From NCBI GenBank assembly GCA_946184215.1, contig CAMHER010000020.1:1-16117 (forward strand): 16,117 bases of DNA. The letters run 5' to 3'. This document shows, piece by piece, positions 7,172 to 14,791 of the stretch (positions are counted from its first letter, which is position 1; the number at the start of each line of letters is the position of its first letter). A program made the position numbers and the translations under genes. A model generated the notes under the pieces. The model saw only the letters and a list, made by a program, of their open reading frames with translations. It was not told where the DNA came from and ran no database searches. The stretch comes from an uncultured Clostridia bacterium. GTDB lineage: Bacteria; Bacillota; Clostridia; Oscillospirales; Oscillospiraceae.

Positions 7172-7938
7172 TGCTTGCAATAAAAGACCTTTCCTTCCGC
7201 TATTCCCGGCACTCTCCGATGGTGCTGCAGGGGGTCGATCTGGAACTTGAAGACGGCGAGATCGGCATCCTGCTCGGCAAAAACGGATCGGGTAAGACGA
7301 CGCTCTTTAAGAACATCCTTGGCATTCAAAAGCCCCAGGGCGGAAGCATCTGCTTCGACGGCGAGGATTTGCTGAAGATGCGCCGGCAGGAACGGGCACG
7401 GCGCGTTGCTTATGTACCGCAAAGCATCCACTTCGGGGCGCTGAGTGTCTTTGACACGGTTTTGATGGGCCGTGTGTCCTATTTCGGCTATAAGGCCGGA
7501 AAGGAGGACGAAGACGCTGTATGGGCTATTCTCCGGGATATGAAGCTGGAAGACTATGCCGCGCGCAATGTTGAGCAGCTGTCCGGCGGCGAGCGGCAGA
7601 AGATTGCCATTGCCCGCGCCCTGGCCCAGGAGCCGCAGCTGCTGGTCTTCGACGAGCCCACCGGCAATCTGGATATCGCCAATGAACAGCTGATCATTCA
7701 GGAGGCCCGGCGAGTAGCGAAAGAGAAGAACATCGGCATCTTGACGTCTTTGCACGATTTAAACCAGGCTTTGGATTTGGGAGATCGCTTCTTCTTTATG
7801 AAGGATGGACAGATTCGCCATGCCGGTGGCCCGGAGATCGTGACAGAAGCAGTAATCCGGGAGATCTTCGATGCGGAGGTCCGCATCGTGGATATGGAAG
7901 GGGAAATAATTATTATAAATGGAGGACAAAAGGCATGA
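7171..7938 (+). CDS. ABC transporter ATP-binding protein (FecE/BtuD type)
   Basis: A 255-residue ATPase that powers the FecCD permease encoded directly upstream. It carries Walker A GKNGSGKTT (about 37-45), Q-loop in VPQS, signature LSGGERQKIAIARAL, Walker B LLVFDEPTGNLD and H-loop SLHDLNQA. Length is typical of the FepC/BtuD group. The ATG shares its A with the permease stop codon, and GGGGGAG lies just upstream within the permease gene. Its own stop overlaps the start of the binding-protein gene by ATGA. This arrangement implies tightly coupled translation of the three components. The short C-terminal extension (IIIINGGQKA) is unremarkable. Confidence 0.95.
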   Translation: MLAIKDLSFRYSRHSPMVLQGVDLELEDGEIGILLGKNGSGKTTLFKNILGIQKPQGGSICFDGEDLLKMRRQERARRVAYVPQSIHFGALSVFDTVLMGRVSYFGYKAGKEDEDAVWAILRDMKLEDYAARNVEQLSGGERQKIAIARALAQEPQLLVFDEPTGNLDIANEQLIIQEARRVAKEKNIGILTSLHDLNQALDLGDRFFFMKDGQIRHAGGPEIVTEAVIREIFDAEVRIVDMEGEIIIINGGQKA

Positions 7939-9167
7939 AAAGAAGTATTGCTTTCATTCTGGCTGTGCTGATGCTGCTCTCGCTGTGCGCCTGCGGTCAA
8001 GCAGCCGTCCCTGCCGCGACGGAGGCACCCGCTCCGGCCAATGAAGAACCTGCTCCCGGCGAAGAGAGCGCGCCTGCGGAGGAACCTGCCCCGGCAGAAC
8101 CGGAAGAGATCACCATTACCGATATGATCGGCCGTGAAGTGACCGTCACACCAGGCAGCTACTCCCGTGTCGTTTGCATCGGTGCCGGTGCCCTGCGTAT
8201 GTACAGCTATATCGGAGAGGTGAATCTTCTCTGCGGCGTTGAGGATATCGACAACACCTCTCTTGCCGAGCGGCCCAAGATGTTTGACGGCGTGGCCCGC
8301 CCTTATATGATCGCTTATGGAGATGTGTTCAGCACCCTGCCTTCCTGCGGCGTGGGCGGCCCGCAGGCACAGGCCGCCGAGGCGGAGAAGATTCTCTCCT
8401 GCGACCCGGATATTGTCATTTCCGAGTATCAGGACGTGGAAAAAGAGGACGCGCTGCAGGATCAGCTTGGCGTGCCCGTGATTACCCTGAAGTCCGGCTC
8501 CGGCGGCGTGTTCGATGACAATTTCTTCAGCACGATGCGCATGCTGGGCGTGATCTTCCAGCGCGAAGAGAAGGCCGAGGCACTCATTGGCTTCATCGAA
8601 TCCGAGCGTGCCGAAATCAGCCGCCGCACCGCTGATATTCCCGAGGATGCCAAGCCTGCCGTGTACATTTGCGGTCTGGGCAACTGGGGCACCACCAACC
8701 ATCTGATGACCGCGCAGAACTATATCTCCTTCAGCGTCGCCAATGTGAAGAACGTGGTCACCGGCCTGGAGGCTCCCGGGATCCAGGCTATTGAAGAGGA
8801 GAAGTTTGTTGCCCTGGGTGAGGACATGGATATCATCATCATGGACGCCGCTGCCGTGAAGAACATCAAGCCGCTTTATGCGGAGAACCCCGCCATGTTC
8901 GACACCTGCAAGGCCTGGCAGAACGGCGAGGTCTATCTGGAGATGGCCTATAACGCCTACTACACGAACTACGAGATCGCGCTGATCAACACCTGGTTTA
9001 TTGCCAAAACCGTGTATCCCGAACAGTTTGCCGACATTGACATGACCGCAAAGTGTAACGAGGTCACGCAGGCGTTTTACGGGATGGATATGGCCGAGCA
9101 AATCAACGCCTATCCCAACAGCTTCGGCGGCTATCAGCAGATTGATACCGCGGCCTTCTTCTCCTGA
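7935..9167 (+). CDS. Metal-chelate-binding lipoprotein of the ABC importer
   Basis: A 410-residue substrate-binding lipoprotein. The first 20 residues form a lipoprotein signal peptide ending in LCAC, with C20 as the likely lipidated residue. Residues about 22-57 are an Ala/Pro/Glu-rich linker that would hold the domain off the membrane. The rest is a Peripla_BP_2 (TroA-like) fold: it opens with ITDMIGREVTV, the usual first strand of siderophore/B12-binding proteins, and has a DPDIVIS strand and a long connecting helix around residues 205-235. Start: ATGA overlap with the ATPase gene and GGAGG at 7921-7925. It delivers substrate to the permease encoded two genes upstream. Ligand class (ferric siderophore, haem, corrinoid) is not determined. 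Confidence 0.93.
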   Translation: MKRSIAFILAVLMLLSLCACGQAAVPAATEAPAPANEEPAPGEESAPAEEPAPAEPEEITITDMIGREVTVTPGSYSRVVCIGAGALRMYSYIGEVNLLCGVEDIDNTSLAERPKMFDGVARPYMIAYGDVFSTLPSCGVGGPQAQAAEAEKILSCDPDIVISEYQDVEKEDALQDQLGVPVITLKSGSGGVFDDNFFSTMRMLGVIFQREEKAEALIGFIESERAEISRRTADIPEDAKPAVYICGLGNWGTTNHLMTAQNYISFSVANVKNVVTGLEAPGIQAIEEEKFVALGEDMDIIIMDAAAVKNIKPLYAENPAMFDTCKAWQNGEVYLEMAYNAYYTNYEIALINTWFIAKTVYPEQFADIDMTAKCNEVTQAFYGMDMAEQINAYPNSFGGYQQIDTAAFFS

Positions 9168-9171
9168 TCCT

Positions 9172-9759
9172 ATGATTGAGACGAAAGAAGTCATCGCGTT
9201 TTTTGACCGGCTTGCCCCGGGCTGGGATGCGGAGATGATCCGGAACGATGAGATTATCAACACGATTCTGGATAACGCCGGAGTGGCAGCTGGCAAAGAC
9301 GTTCTTGATGTGGCCTGCGGAACGGGTGTGCTGATCCCGGATTATCTCAAGCGCGGCGTGGGATCGGTTACCGGCATCGACATATCTCCCAGGATGGCAG
9401 AGATCGCAAGGGAGAAGTTCCCGCAGCCTGAGATTACGATCCTCTGCGGCGATGTGGAGACAACGGACTTTCAAAAGCATTTTGACTGCATCGTGCTTTA
9501 CAACGCCTTCCCGCATTTCCCGGAGCCGGAGCGATTGATTGCGAAGCTCGCCGCCTGGCTCAAGCCTGGCGGGACGCTGACGGTGGCTCACGGCATGAGC
9601 CGGGAGAAGATCGACGCCCACCACCATGGCTCCGCCAGTCATGTGTCCAACGGACTGATGAGTGCTGAAGATCTGGCCGAAATCTTCAAAAAGCATCTGT
9701 CGGTGAGCGCAGTTGTGTCTGACGAGAGAATGTATCAGGTAGTCGGGAAAAGGAGATAG
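9172..9759 (+). CDS. Class I SAM-dependent methyltransferase in the metal-uptake operon
   Basis: A 195-residue protein with a Methyltransf_11/25-type Rossmann fold. Motif I is VLDVACGTGVL (about 44-54), the acidic end of strand 2 is GIDISPRM, GDVETTDF is motif II, and motif IV-V spans DCIVLYNAFPHF to LKPGGTLTVAHG. I choose the ATG at 9172, four bases after the lipoprotein stop, over a TTG at 9142 that would overlap that gene; neither has a strong binding site, so coupling to the upstream gene is likely. A His-rich DAHHHGS stretch after the core could bind metal. Target substrate unknown; its place at the end of a metal-chelate importer operon suggests it acts on the imported ligand or a related metabolite, which is inference. 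Confidence 0.9.
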   Translation: MIETKEVIAFFDRLAPGWDAEMIRNDEIINTILDNAGVAAGKDVLDVACGTGVLIPDYLKRGVGSVTGIDISPRMAEIAREKFPQPEITILCGDVETTDFQKHFDCIVLYNAFPHFPEPERLIAKLAAWLKPGGTLTVAHGMSREKIDAHHHGSASHVSNGLMSAEDLAEIFKKHLSVSAVVSDERMYQVVGKRR

Positions 9760-10017
9760 CTTTGCAAGCAAGAGCCCTGATCTTCTTCTGTCGCCCAACG
9801 GCCTTCACGTCTTTCCGTGTAAGGAGCAGGCCTTAACAGGAGCTACCCTATAAGCTGCTCTTTCATGCTCTGTGGAGCGTGTTGCCGGCAAGGCTCTTCA
9901 ATCTGCAAGAGCTCTATCTTTGATGCTTTGATACTGATTGCTGATACGATGAGCCCCCCTGTTTTCTGTAAAACAGGGGGGCTCTTGGTTTATTGGATTG
10001 TTCCGCCGGCGTTGTGT
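9760..10017. other. Intergenic region between convergent operons
   Basis: No gene is supported here. A TTG at 9762 behind AAAAGGAG could begin a 24-codon reading frame ending at 9836, but the peptide has no recognisable motif. The only clear structure is the terminator at 9951-9984. Confidence 0.5.
9951..9984. terminator. Perfect 15-bp hairpin, probable shared terminator of convergent operons
   Basis: GAGCCCCCCTGTTTT and AAAACAGGGGGGCTC pair perfectly around a CTGT loop. T-rich TTGGTTT follows on the plus strand. It lies between the ends of the methyltransferase gene (plus) and the sortase gene (minus), so it may stop both transcripts. The minus side lacks a T-run. Confidence 0.7.
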
Positions 10018-12423
10018 TTATACGCTCTGGGTCTCTTTTGTCTCTTTTTCCGCCTCCAGCTTGTCACGATAGCGCAGCAGGCTGACGTCCAGGATCCAGC
10101 AGATTGCCAGCAGCAGGACCATCAGAGGCGTCCATTTGTCGATCAGGACCATCGGCAGACGCATATCTTCGGTCAGCACAAAGGCCACGATCGCCGCGAT
10201 CACATCAAGGACTTCGAGGCCGAGGCCGAGACGGAAGCGCAGGGCGAATTTCCTCACATGGTAGTAAAGGCGCTCCACCGCAGCGGCGAAGTCTTGCTTT
10301 GAGACCGCTTCGGCTTCCGCATACACACCGTTTTTGCGCAGCTCTTCAAGCGCATTGTCCAGGATCCGCTCGCGTTCCCGGCGCTTTTCCTCGTCAAGAT
10401 CCTCCTCTTCCCGGAGGGCGCACTTGCCGCTGTTGTATTTCTTCATGTTGCGAAGACGGCCGAATTTGTCCTTCAAATGCAGGATCGGGAGCAGCAGATA
10501 GATCGTAACCAGCAGGCAGATCAGATTGACCAGCGCCCATGCAGGTGTCCCGCGGCCGGGCTTCGGTGTGAACTGATTGACGAACTGGGCCAGCGGCGGC
10601 TCGGGTTCATCGATGGTTTCCGCAGCTGCTGTGATCGTGAAGCTGCCCGGAACAAACACGATGTTGTAGTCTCCCTGATTCGCCTCACCGGTCGGAACGA
10701 TGGCGCCGTTATAGACGCCTGCAGTTTCATCGGTTCCCGCGCCGGGACGGCTGATCGTATAGGCGGGCCGGAAGCCGTCAACCGCGCCGGTAACGACAGC
10801 GGTAAAGACCGGATCGTCTTCCCCTGCCTGTTTGGCGGCGTTTTGCGCCGTCACGGTCATGACAGCGGGCGTGACGCGCAGCGTGACCGCAGCAGTAACA
10901 GGCGCATAGCCCGGATTGCTTGCCCGGATCAGGACATTGAGCGTGCCGACATGGAGGATCGTCGGCGCATTCGCGTTCCAGGTCGCGCCGCCGTCCACAC
11001 TGTACTCAATGGTGGTTCCCGCCGCGATGTTGACCGCAACACGGCCAGGCGCGTGGGGAGTCCCGTCATAGACGCCGTCGTACCCTTCGGCAATCAGTGC
11101 CAGAACGTTTGCCGCCGTGATTGTAAAGTCCCCGGGAATATAGGTGATTTCATAGTTTCCCTGCCGTCTCTCACCTGTTGCGATCAGGACGCCGGGATAC
11201 TGGCCGGCAGCCTCGGTACCGGCATTGGTGCGGGCAATCGTGTATTGCGGCACAAAGCCGTCAAGGATCCCCGTAATGGGATCGGTCTCCCATGCCGGAT
11301 CCGCCTGGCCGAAAACCTTGAAGCTGTCACGGACACGGATCGTCAGCGGTCTCGGCGTGATCGCCAGGGTGATCCTCCGCGTTGCCGTCCCGTACATGGG
11401 GTTTTCCGCACGGATGATCGCGTCCATCCTGCCGACGTCCCGGATCTCGGGCAGGCCGGGCGTCCAGGTCACGCCGTTATCGGTGCTGTAAGAAAAGGCG
11501 GTACCGTCCGGATAATTGACCTCGATCCGCGCGGGGCCATGCGCTGTGTTGTCAAATACGCCCTCATATCCCTCGGCGTCCAGCGTCAGCAGGTTGTGGC
11601 GCGTCATGGTGGCGAACACCACCAGACGGCCGAAGGTTTCGGCGTCGGCGCAGGTGGAGAGCGCGACGATCCGGTCTGCATCGGTCAGCGCGCTTTCATC
11701 GAAATGCCATACGGTGGTTTTCCCGTCGAAGGCGGCGCTGCGCGCACGCAGAAAGCTCACGGTACTGCTCATCGTGTTGCCGGGCGAGTACACCTCGCCG
11801 ACATAGGCGTCGGTATCGATCACGGCAAAGGTGCGCAGATCGTATACGCCGGATGCGGAGACGAGCGTCCCCTCCCGATGGCTGTTGAAGTAAGCCTCAT
11901 CCCGGAAGGCATCCAGGCCGCCGAACATGGCCTGGTTATCCATGTGATGACCGTAAATCAGATTATAGCTGTCAGAGCAGTCGCCGCTGTTGGCTGCGGC
12001 AAGATAGATCGCGCCGGTCGTGCTAACCTGCCCGTATATGTCACGGGTGGCGTAATATAAGTCATCCGGCCCCTGCATGACGGCGTAGTCGATGTTGGTA
12101 TCGTACATGGTCAGCCAAGCCCGATAGTCCCGGTTGATCGAGGCGAGCGTGCTGCCGCCGGAGGTCGGGACCAGATTGTCGTCGATCAGTTCGGCCGGCT
12201 TATACCGCAGCATCTCATAGGGCGTATTGGCCGCGCTGCTTTCAATATAAAACGTATCATAGAGCACAATGCCGGAATACAGGATCAGCACGGCAGCCAG
12301 CAGGCCCGACAGCAGCGATACCAGAGAATTACCCACCGCGCTTACACGTGCAAGCACCGCATTCACGGAAGATTTGGACGAGGCGGCGTGAGCGTGCTGC
12401 GCCAGCTCCAGTTCATCTTTCAT
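10018..12423 (-). CDS. Class B pilus sortase fused to two MBG-type repeats and a polytopic C-terminus
   Basis: The protein has 801 residues from the ATG at 12423, preceded by AAAGGAGG (12434-12441); a TTG at 12432 lies too close to that site. Layout: membrane anchor about 38-57; class B sortase domain about 75-277 with NLIYGHHMDNQAMFGGL (catalytic H159), LSTC (C258) and R266 in GRLVVFA; two tandem repeats at about 281-439 and 440-599, each an Ig-like half (YSTDNGVTW / YSVDGGATW) followed by an MBG half ending PGxFTITAA; a membrane segment 627-648; a basic then coiled-coil cytoplasmic region (EEKRRERERIL); and two more hydrophobic segments near 737-752 and 765-782. Ordinary class B sortases are about 220-280 residues. 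Its neighbours are pilins and a SipA-like protein, so it should polymerise the backbone through xPTG motifs. Roles of the MBG repeats and C-terminus are unknown. Confidence 0.92.
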   Translation of the reverse strand: MKDELELAQHAHAASSKSSVNAVLARVSAVGNSLVSLLSGLLAAVLILYSGIVLYDTFYIESSAANTPYEMLRYKPAELIDDNLVPTSGGSTLASINRDYRAWLTMYDTNIDYAVMQGPDDLYYATRDIYGQVSTTGAIYLAAANSGDCSDSYNLIYGHHMDNQAMFGGLDAFRDEAYFNSHREGTLVSASGVYDLRTFAVIDTDAYVGEVYSPGNTMSSTVSFLRARSAAFDGKTTVWHFDESALTDADRIVALSTCADAETFGRLVVFATMTRHNLLTLDAEGYEGVFDNTAHGPARIEVNYPDGTAFSYSTDNGVTWTPGLPEIRDVGRMDAIIRAENPMYGTATRRITLAITPRPLTIRVRDSFKVFGQADPAWETDPITGILDGFVPQYTIARTNAGTEAAGQYPGVLIATGERRQGNYEITYIPGDFTITAANVLALIAEGYDGVYDGTPHAPGRVAVNIAAGTTIEYSVDGGATWNANAPTILHVGTLNVLIRASNPGYAPVTAAVTLRVTPAVMTVTAQNAAKQAGEDDPVFTAVVTGAVDGFRPAYTISRPGAGTDETAGVYNGAIVPTGEANQGDYNIVFVPGSFTITAAAETIDEPEPPLAQFVNQFTPKPGRGTPAWALVNLICLLVTIYLLLPILHLKDKFGRLRNMKKYNSGKCALREEEDLDEEKRRERERILDNALEELRKNGVYAEAEAVSKQDFAAAVERLYYHVRKFALRFRLGLGLEVLDVIAAIVAFVLTEDMRLPMVLIDKWTPLMVLLLAICWILDVSLLRYRDKLEAEKETKETQSV

Positions 12424-12433
12424 GTGTGTCAAG

Positions 12434-12441
12434 CCTCCTTT
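12434..12441 (-). promoter_or_regulatory. Ribosome binding site fixing the sortase start
   Basis: AAAGGAGG on the minus strand, ten bases before the ATG at 12423 and only one base before the alternative TTG at 12432, so it supports the ATG. Confidence 0.8.
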
Positions 12442-12480
12442 CGCCTGAAAATTGTTCTTTCCGGCGTCCGCCGGAATGGT

Positions 12481-13092
12481 TTACAGATTGTTCCGCCGCA
12501 CGATCGTAATGACCGTGCCGTCGATCTCTTCCCTGCTGACAGGGCCGAAGAAACGGCTGTCGGTGCCGCCGTTGCGGGAATCGGCCAGGACGAAGCACTC
12601 GCCCTCCTGCAGCGTCAGCGGGTATTCGGTATAGCCCTCATACCGCGACGTGCTGTAGAAGATATTCGGCTCCACAACGGTATTGCCGTTGATGATCAGG
12701 TGGCTGTCCTCTGTGATCTCCACCGTATCCCCCGCCACGGCGACGACGCGGCAGATGAACAGATGCCTGCCCTCCAAGGAAGGCACTTCCTTTTCCAGAA
12801 CAATGATATCCTGCGCCTTGACGTCCTTGTCAAGCCGATAAAAGAGCACGAAGTCCCCCATGTCGATGCGGGGATACATATCCGCGCTGGGCATGTGGGC
12901 GACGCCGACAATGACGAAGAACAGCACCCAAATGACGGCAAGGATCAAAATCAGACGGAGAGCGAAAAACTGATAATTCTTCACAGATTTTTCCTCACGC
13001 CGGATCGTTTTTTTCAGTTTGGAAGGCTCATCGCTCTGTTCGTCCGGGGTATCGGACGTTTTTTTCTGATTCTTCACGTCATAATCGCTCAT
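12481..13092 (-). CDS. SipA-like signal peptidase homologue without the Ser/Lys dyad (pilus assembly)
   Basis: The protein has 203 residues from the ATG at 13092 (GGGGGTG at 13099-13105 upstream; a GTG at 13101 overlaps that site). Layout: a charged cytoplasmic N-terminus of about 38 residues, one membrane segment (about 44-64), then an S26-like fold with ADMYPRIDMGDFVLF, ICRVVAVAGDTVEI, LIINGNTV and FVLADSRNGGTDSRFFG. In active peptidases the first box reads SM and the second IKR. Here the Ser position is D71 and the Lys position is C114, so peptidase activity is unlikely. S. pyogenes SipA from the FCT-3 pilus locus likewise has Asp at the Ser position, lacks the Lys, and is needed for pilus polymerisation. 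The gene lies between backbone pilin and class B sortase, 57 bases before the sortase start, which fits a pilus assembly role. Confidence 0.88.
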   Translation of the reverse strand: MSDYDVKNQKKTSDTPDEQSDEPSKLKKTIRREEKSVKNYQFFALRLILILAVIWVLFFVIVGVAHMPSADMYPRIDMGDFVLFYRLDKDVKAQDIIVLEKEVPSLEGRHLFICRVVAVAGDTVEITEDSHLIINGNTVVEPNIFYSTSRYEGYTEYPLTLQEGECFVLADSRNGGTDSRFFGPVSREEIDGTVITIVRRNNL

Positions 13093-13319
13093 GCACTTCA
13101 CCCCCAGGATACCCGCCGCGCCAAAAGAAACGGCGGCTTTTATCTCATCTTTTCAGTCGTACGGTCTGCATTCTTCTGCGGTTCATGGATCCCTCTCAAA
13201 AGCTGCGGGGGATCCATCGACCGCACAAGGCCGATGTTTTCCTGTCGGGCAGCCCGGGCAGGGGCCGCCCGACAGGGCCGGATCGCCGGAGGGCCGACAA
13301 TCCTGCATACGCAGGAGGC
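13093..13319 (-). promoter_or_regulatory. Hairpin-rich intergenic region between backbone pilin and SipA-like gene
   Basis: The 227-bp gap has no gene but four inverted repeats. TCCTGC/GCAGGA lies at 13301-13316. CCTGTCGGGC/GCCCGACAGG lies at 13241-13276 with an inner GCCC/GGGC. TGCGGT plus ATGGATCCC lies at 13177-13193 and pairs with GGGATCCAT plus ACCGCA at 13209-13225 (15 pairs, one 2x2 internal loop). CCGCCG/CGGCGG lies at 13113-13136. None is followed by a T-run in the direction of pilin transcription, so they look more like attenuating or mRNA-protecting structures than full terminators. Confidence 0.6.
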
Positions 13320-14702
13320 TCAGTCCTCGCTCTCCGCCTTTGCCTTGCGGCGGCGGGAGAAGAAGACCAGGAGCAGACCCGCGCAGAGCATCAGCGCGTA
13401 AGGCGCCACGCGCAGGGACACGCCGGTCGGGGAGATCGTGAGCAGCCTGTTGGTGACGGCGACGGCGTAGGCGTTGTCGTCGTCCACGTCCGGGGTCGTG
13501 GTGATCGTCGCCTTGGTGGACTGGAAAGCTTCCTTCTCCGCAGCCTGGGCGACGGCAACCGTCGGAGCATCGTCCCAGCTCACGCTGTTGTCCGTGGTGG
13601 GCGCAGTACCAGTCGGTGTCAGCGTCGTGGTGACCTGATAGATCACGCCGGTCATGTCGTTGGTCTCGTAGACCTCCACACTGGTGCCGTTCGGGATGCC
13701 GATGTACTTCACGCTCGCGCCGTCCTTGATGGACACGACGCCCTTGGTGTTGCCGGCGGAAAGAGCCGCGGGGGCGGGATCGATAAAGCCGTCGGGAGTT
13801 GTGCCGGTGGTCTTGGAGCTGATGTCAACGCTCTGGGTAACGTCCGCATTGGTGAAGATCACCGTGAAGGGGAAGGCATGGGTCGCTTTGGCATAGTTGT
13901 CGTTCTGCACGGTCTTGCTGACGGTCACGTTGAAGGTGTAGTAGCTGTCGGCCTTGATCTCGGTGTCGTCGTTCGTGCCGGCGACAAAGCCGTTGGTCTT
14001 CATGGCGCCGGTCGTGGTCGTATCGCCGTCAGGGTCGACATCTTCGCTGTCGTACATGCAGACATAGCCGTAGATATCCCAGTCGGAAGCGGCAGAGCCG
14101 TTGGTGAAGGTGTTCGACGCTTTGACATAGACGTCCAGGTAGCGGGTATGTGTGCCGGTGGTGGCCGTAACGCCGGAGGCGGCGTAATTAGGAGCCGTCT
14201 CGGTGATGATGTAGCGGTAGATGCCGGGGCCGGTGAAGACGACATTCGAGAAATCGATCTTCAGGTCCTTGTAGTTGGCGGTACCGGTAGCGCTGGCAGT
14301 CAGGGTATCCGTATTGGTCCATGCAATGGTGTTCACAGCGGTGCCGGTAAGGGTGACGCCCGCCGTGATGCCCGCCTTGGTGGGAACTGTGCGGGCGCCG
14401 ATGCCCGTAGCGTGGTCAGAAGCTTCGTCGGTGACGTTGAAGCTGGGCTCAACGGGCGCGATCGTGTAGGTATAGCTGATCGTCGGCGCTTGGATCTGCG
14501 TCTCGTCCAGGTTGTAGGCGGTGAGCTCCTTTTTCAGGATCAGGGTCTTGTTCTGAACCGTCGGCGAATCGGCCTGGGCATAGCCGCCGACTTCACCGCC
14601 GGTAAGCTCCGCTTCGCCTTCCGCAAAAGCGGCAACCGACAGGCTCGCCATCATCAGAACGGCAAGAGCAAGCGCCAGGGCTTTTTTCATCGTGTTTTTC
14701 AT
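13320..14702 (-). CDS. FctA-like backbone pilin with SPTG sorting signal
   Basis: The pilin has 460 residues from the ATG at 14702, with AAAGGAG at 14709-14715. An upstream ATG at 14795 would add 31 residues before the signal peptide and is less likely. Signal peptide 1-27 (cleavage after AFA). The first domain (about 48-205) resembles the Spy0128/FctA isopeptide-linked pilin: K57/K58 in LILKKELT and E168 in GIYRYIITETAP. The second (about 255-420, DUF7601-like) has K263 in VSKTV, E346 in VYETND and N418 in VAVTNRLL, positions used for Lys-Asn isopeptide bonds in this fold. The sorting signal is SPTG (424-427), then a hydrophobic segment and SRRRKAKAESED. Thr-rich composition suits an extracellular fibre. 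It should be polymerised by the class B sortase downstream. Isopeptide residues are assigned from position, not measured. Confidence 0.9.
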   Translation of the reverse strand: MKNTMKKALALALAVLMMASLSVAAFAEGEAELTGGEVGGYAQADSPTVQNKTLILKKELTAYNLDETQIQAPTISYTYTIAPVEPSFNVTDEASDHATGIGARTVPTKAGITAGVTLTGTAVNTIAWTNTDTLTASATGTANYKDLKIDFSNVVFTGPGIYRYIITETAPNYAASGVTATTGTHTRYLDVYVKASNTFTNGSAASDWDIYGYVCMYDSEDVDPDGDTTTTGAMKTNGFVAGTNDDTEIKADSYYTFNVTVSKTVQNDNYAKATHAFPFTVIFTNADVTQSVDISSKTTGTTPDGFIDPAPAALSAGNTKGVVSIKDGASVKYIGIPNGTSVEVYETNDMTGVIYQVTTTLTPTGTAPTTDNSVSWDDAPTVAVAQAAEKEAFQSTKATITTTPDVDDDNAYAVAVTNRLLTISPTGVSLRVAPYALMLCAGLLLVFFSRRRKAKAESED

Positions 14703-14708
14703 GGGTTT

Positions 14709-14715
14709 CTCCTTT
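14709..14715 (-). promoter_or_regulatory. Ribosome binding site fixing the backbone pilin start
   Basis: AAAGGAG, six bases before the ATG at 14702, which begins a standard signal peptide. This favours 14702 over the in-frame ATG at 14795. Confidence 0.8.
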
Positions 14716-14791
14716 CTCGGTCTGAACATGCCAGGATTTCTTTTTGTCATAATCGCAGCCCCTGGGAAGGGCGAGAGCGCGGAAGAATCTG

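Noticed and set aside
7698..9296. 532-residue minus-strand open frame
   Set aside because: Antisense shadow of the ATPase, lipoprotein and methyltransferase genes; no recognisable motif, and the plus-strand genes are clear.
10477..12060. 527-residue plus-strand open frame
   Set aside because: Antisense of the sortase-MBG gene, Arg/Gly-rich, produced by high GC content.
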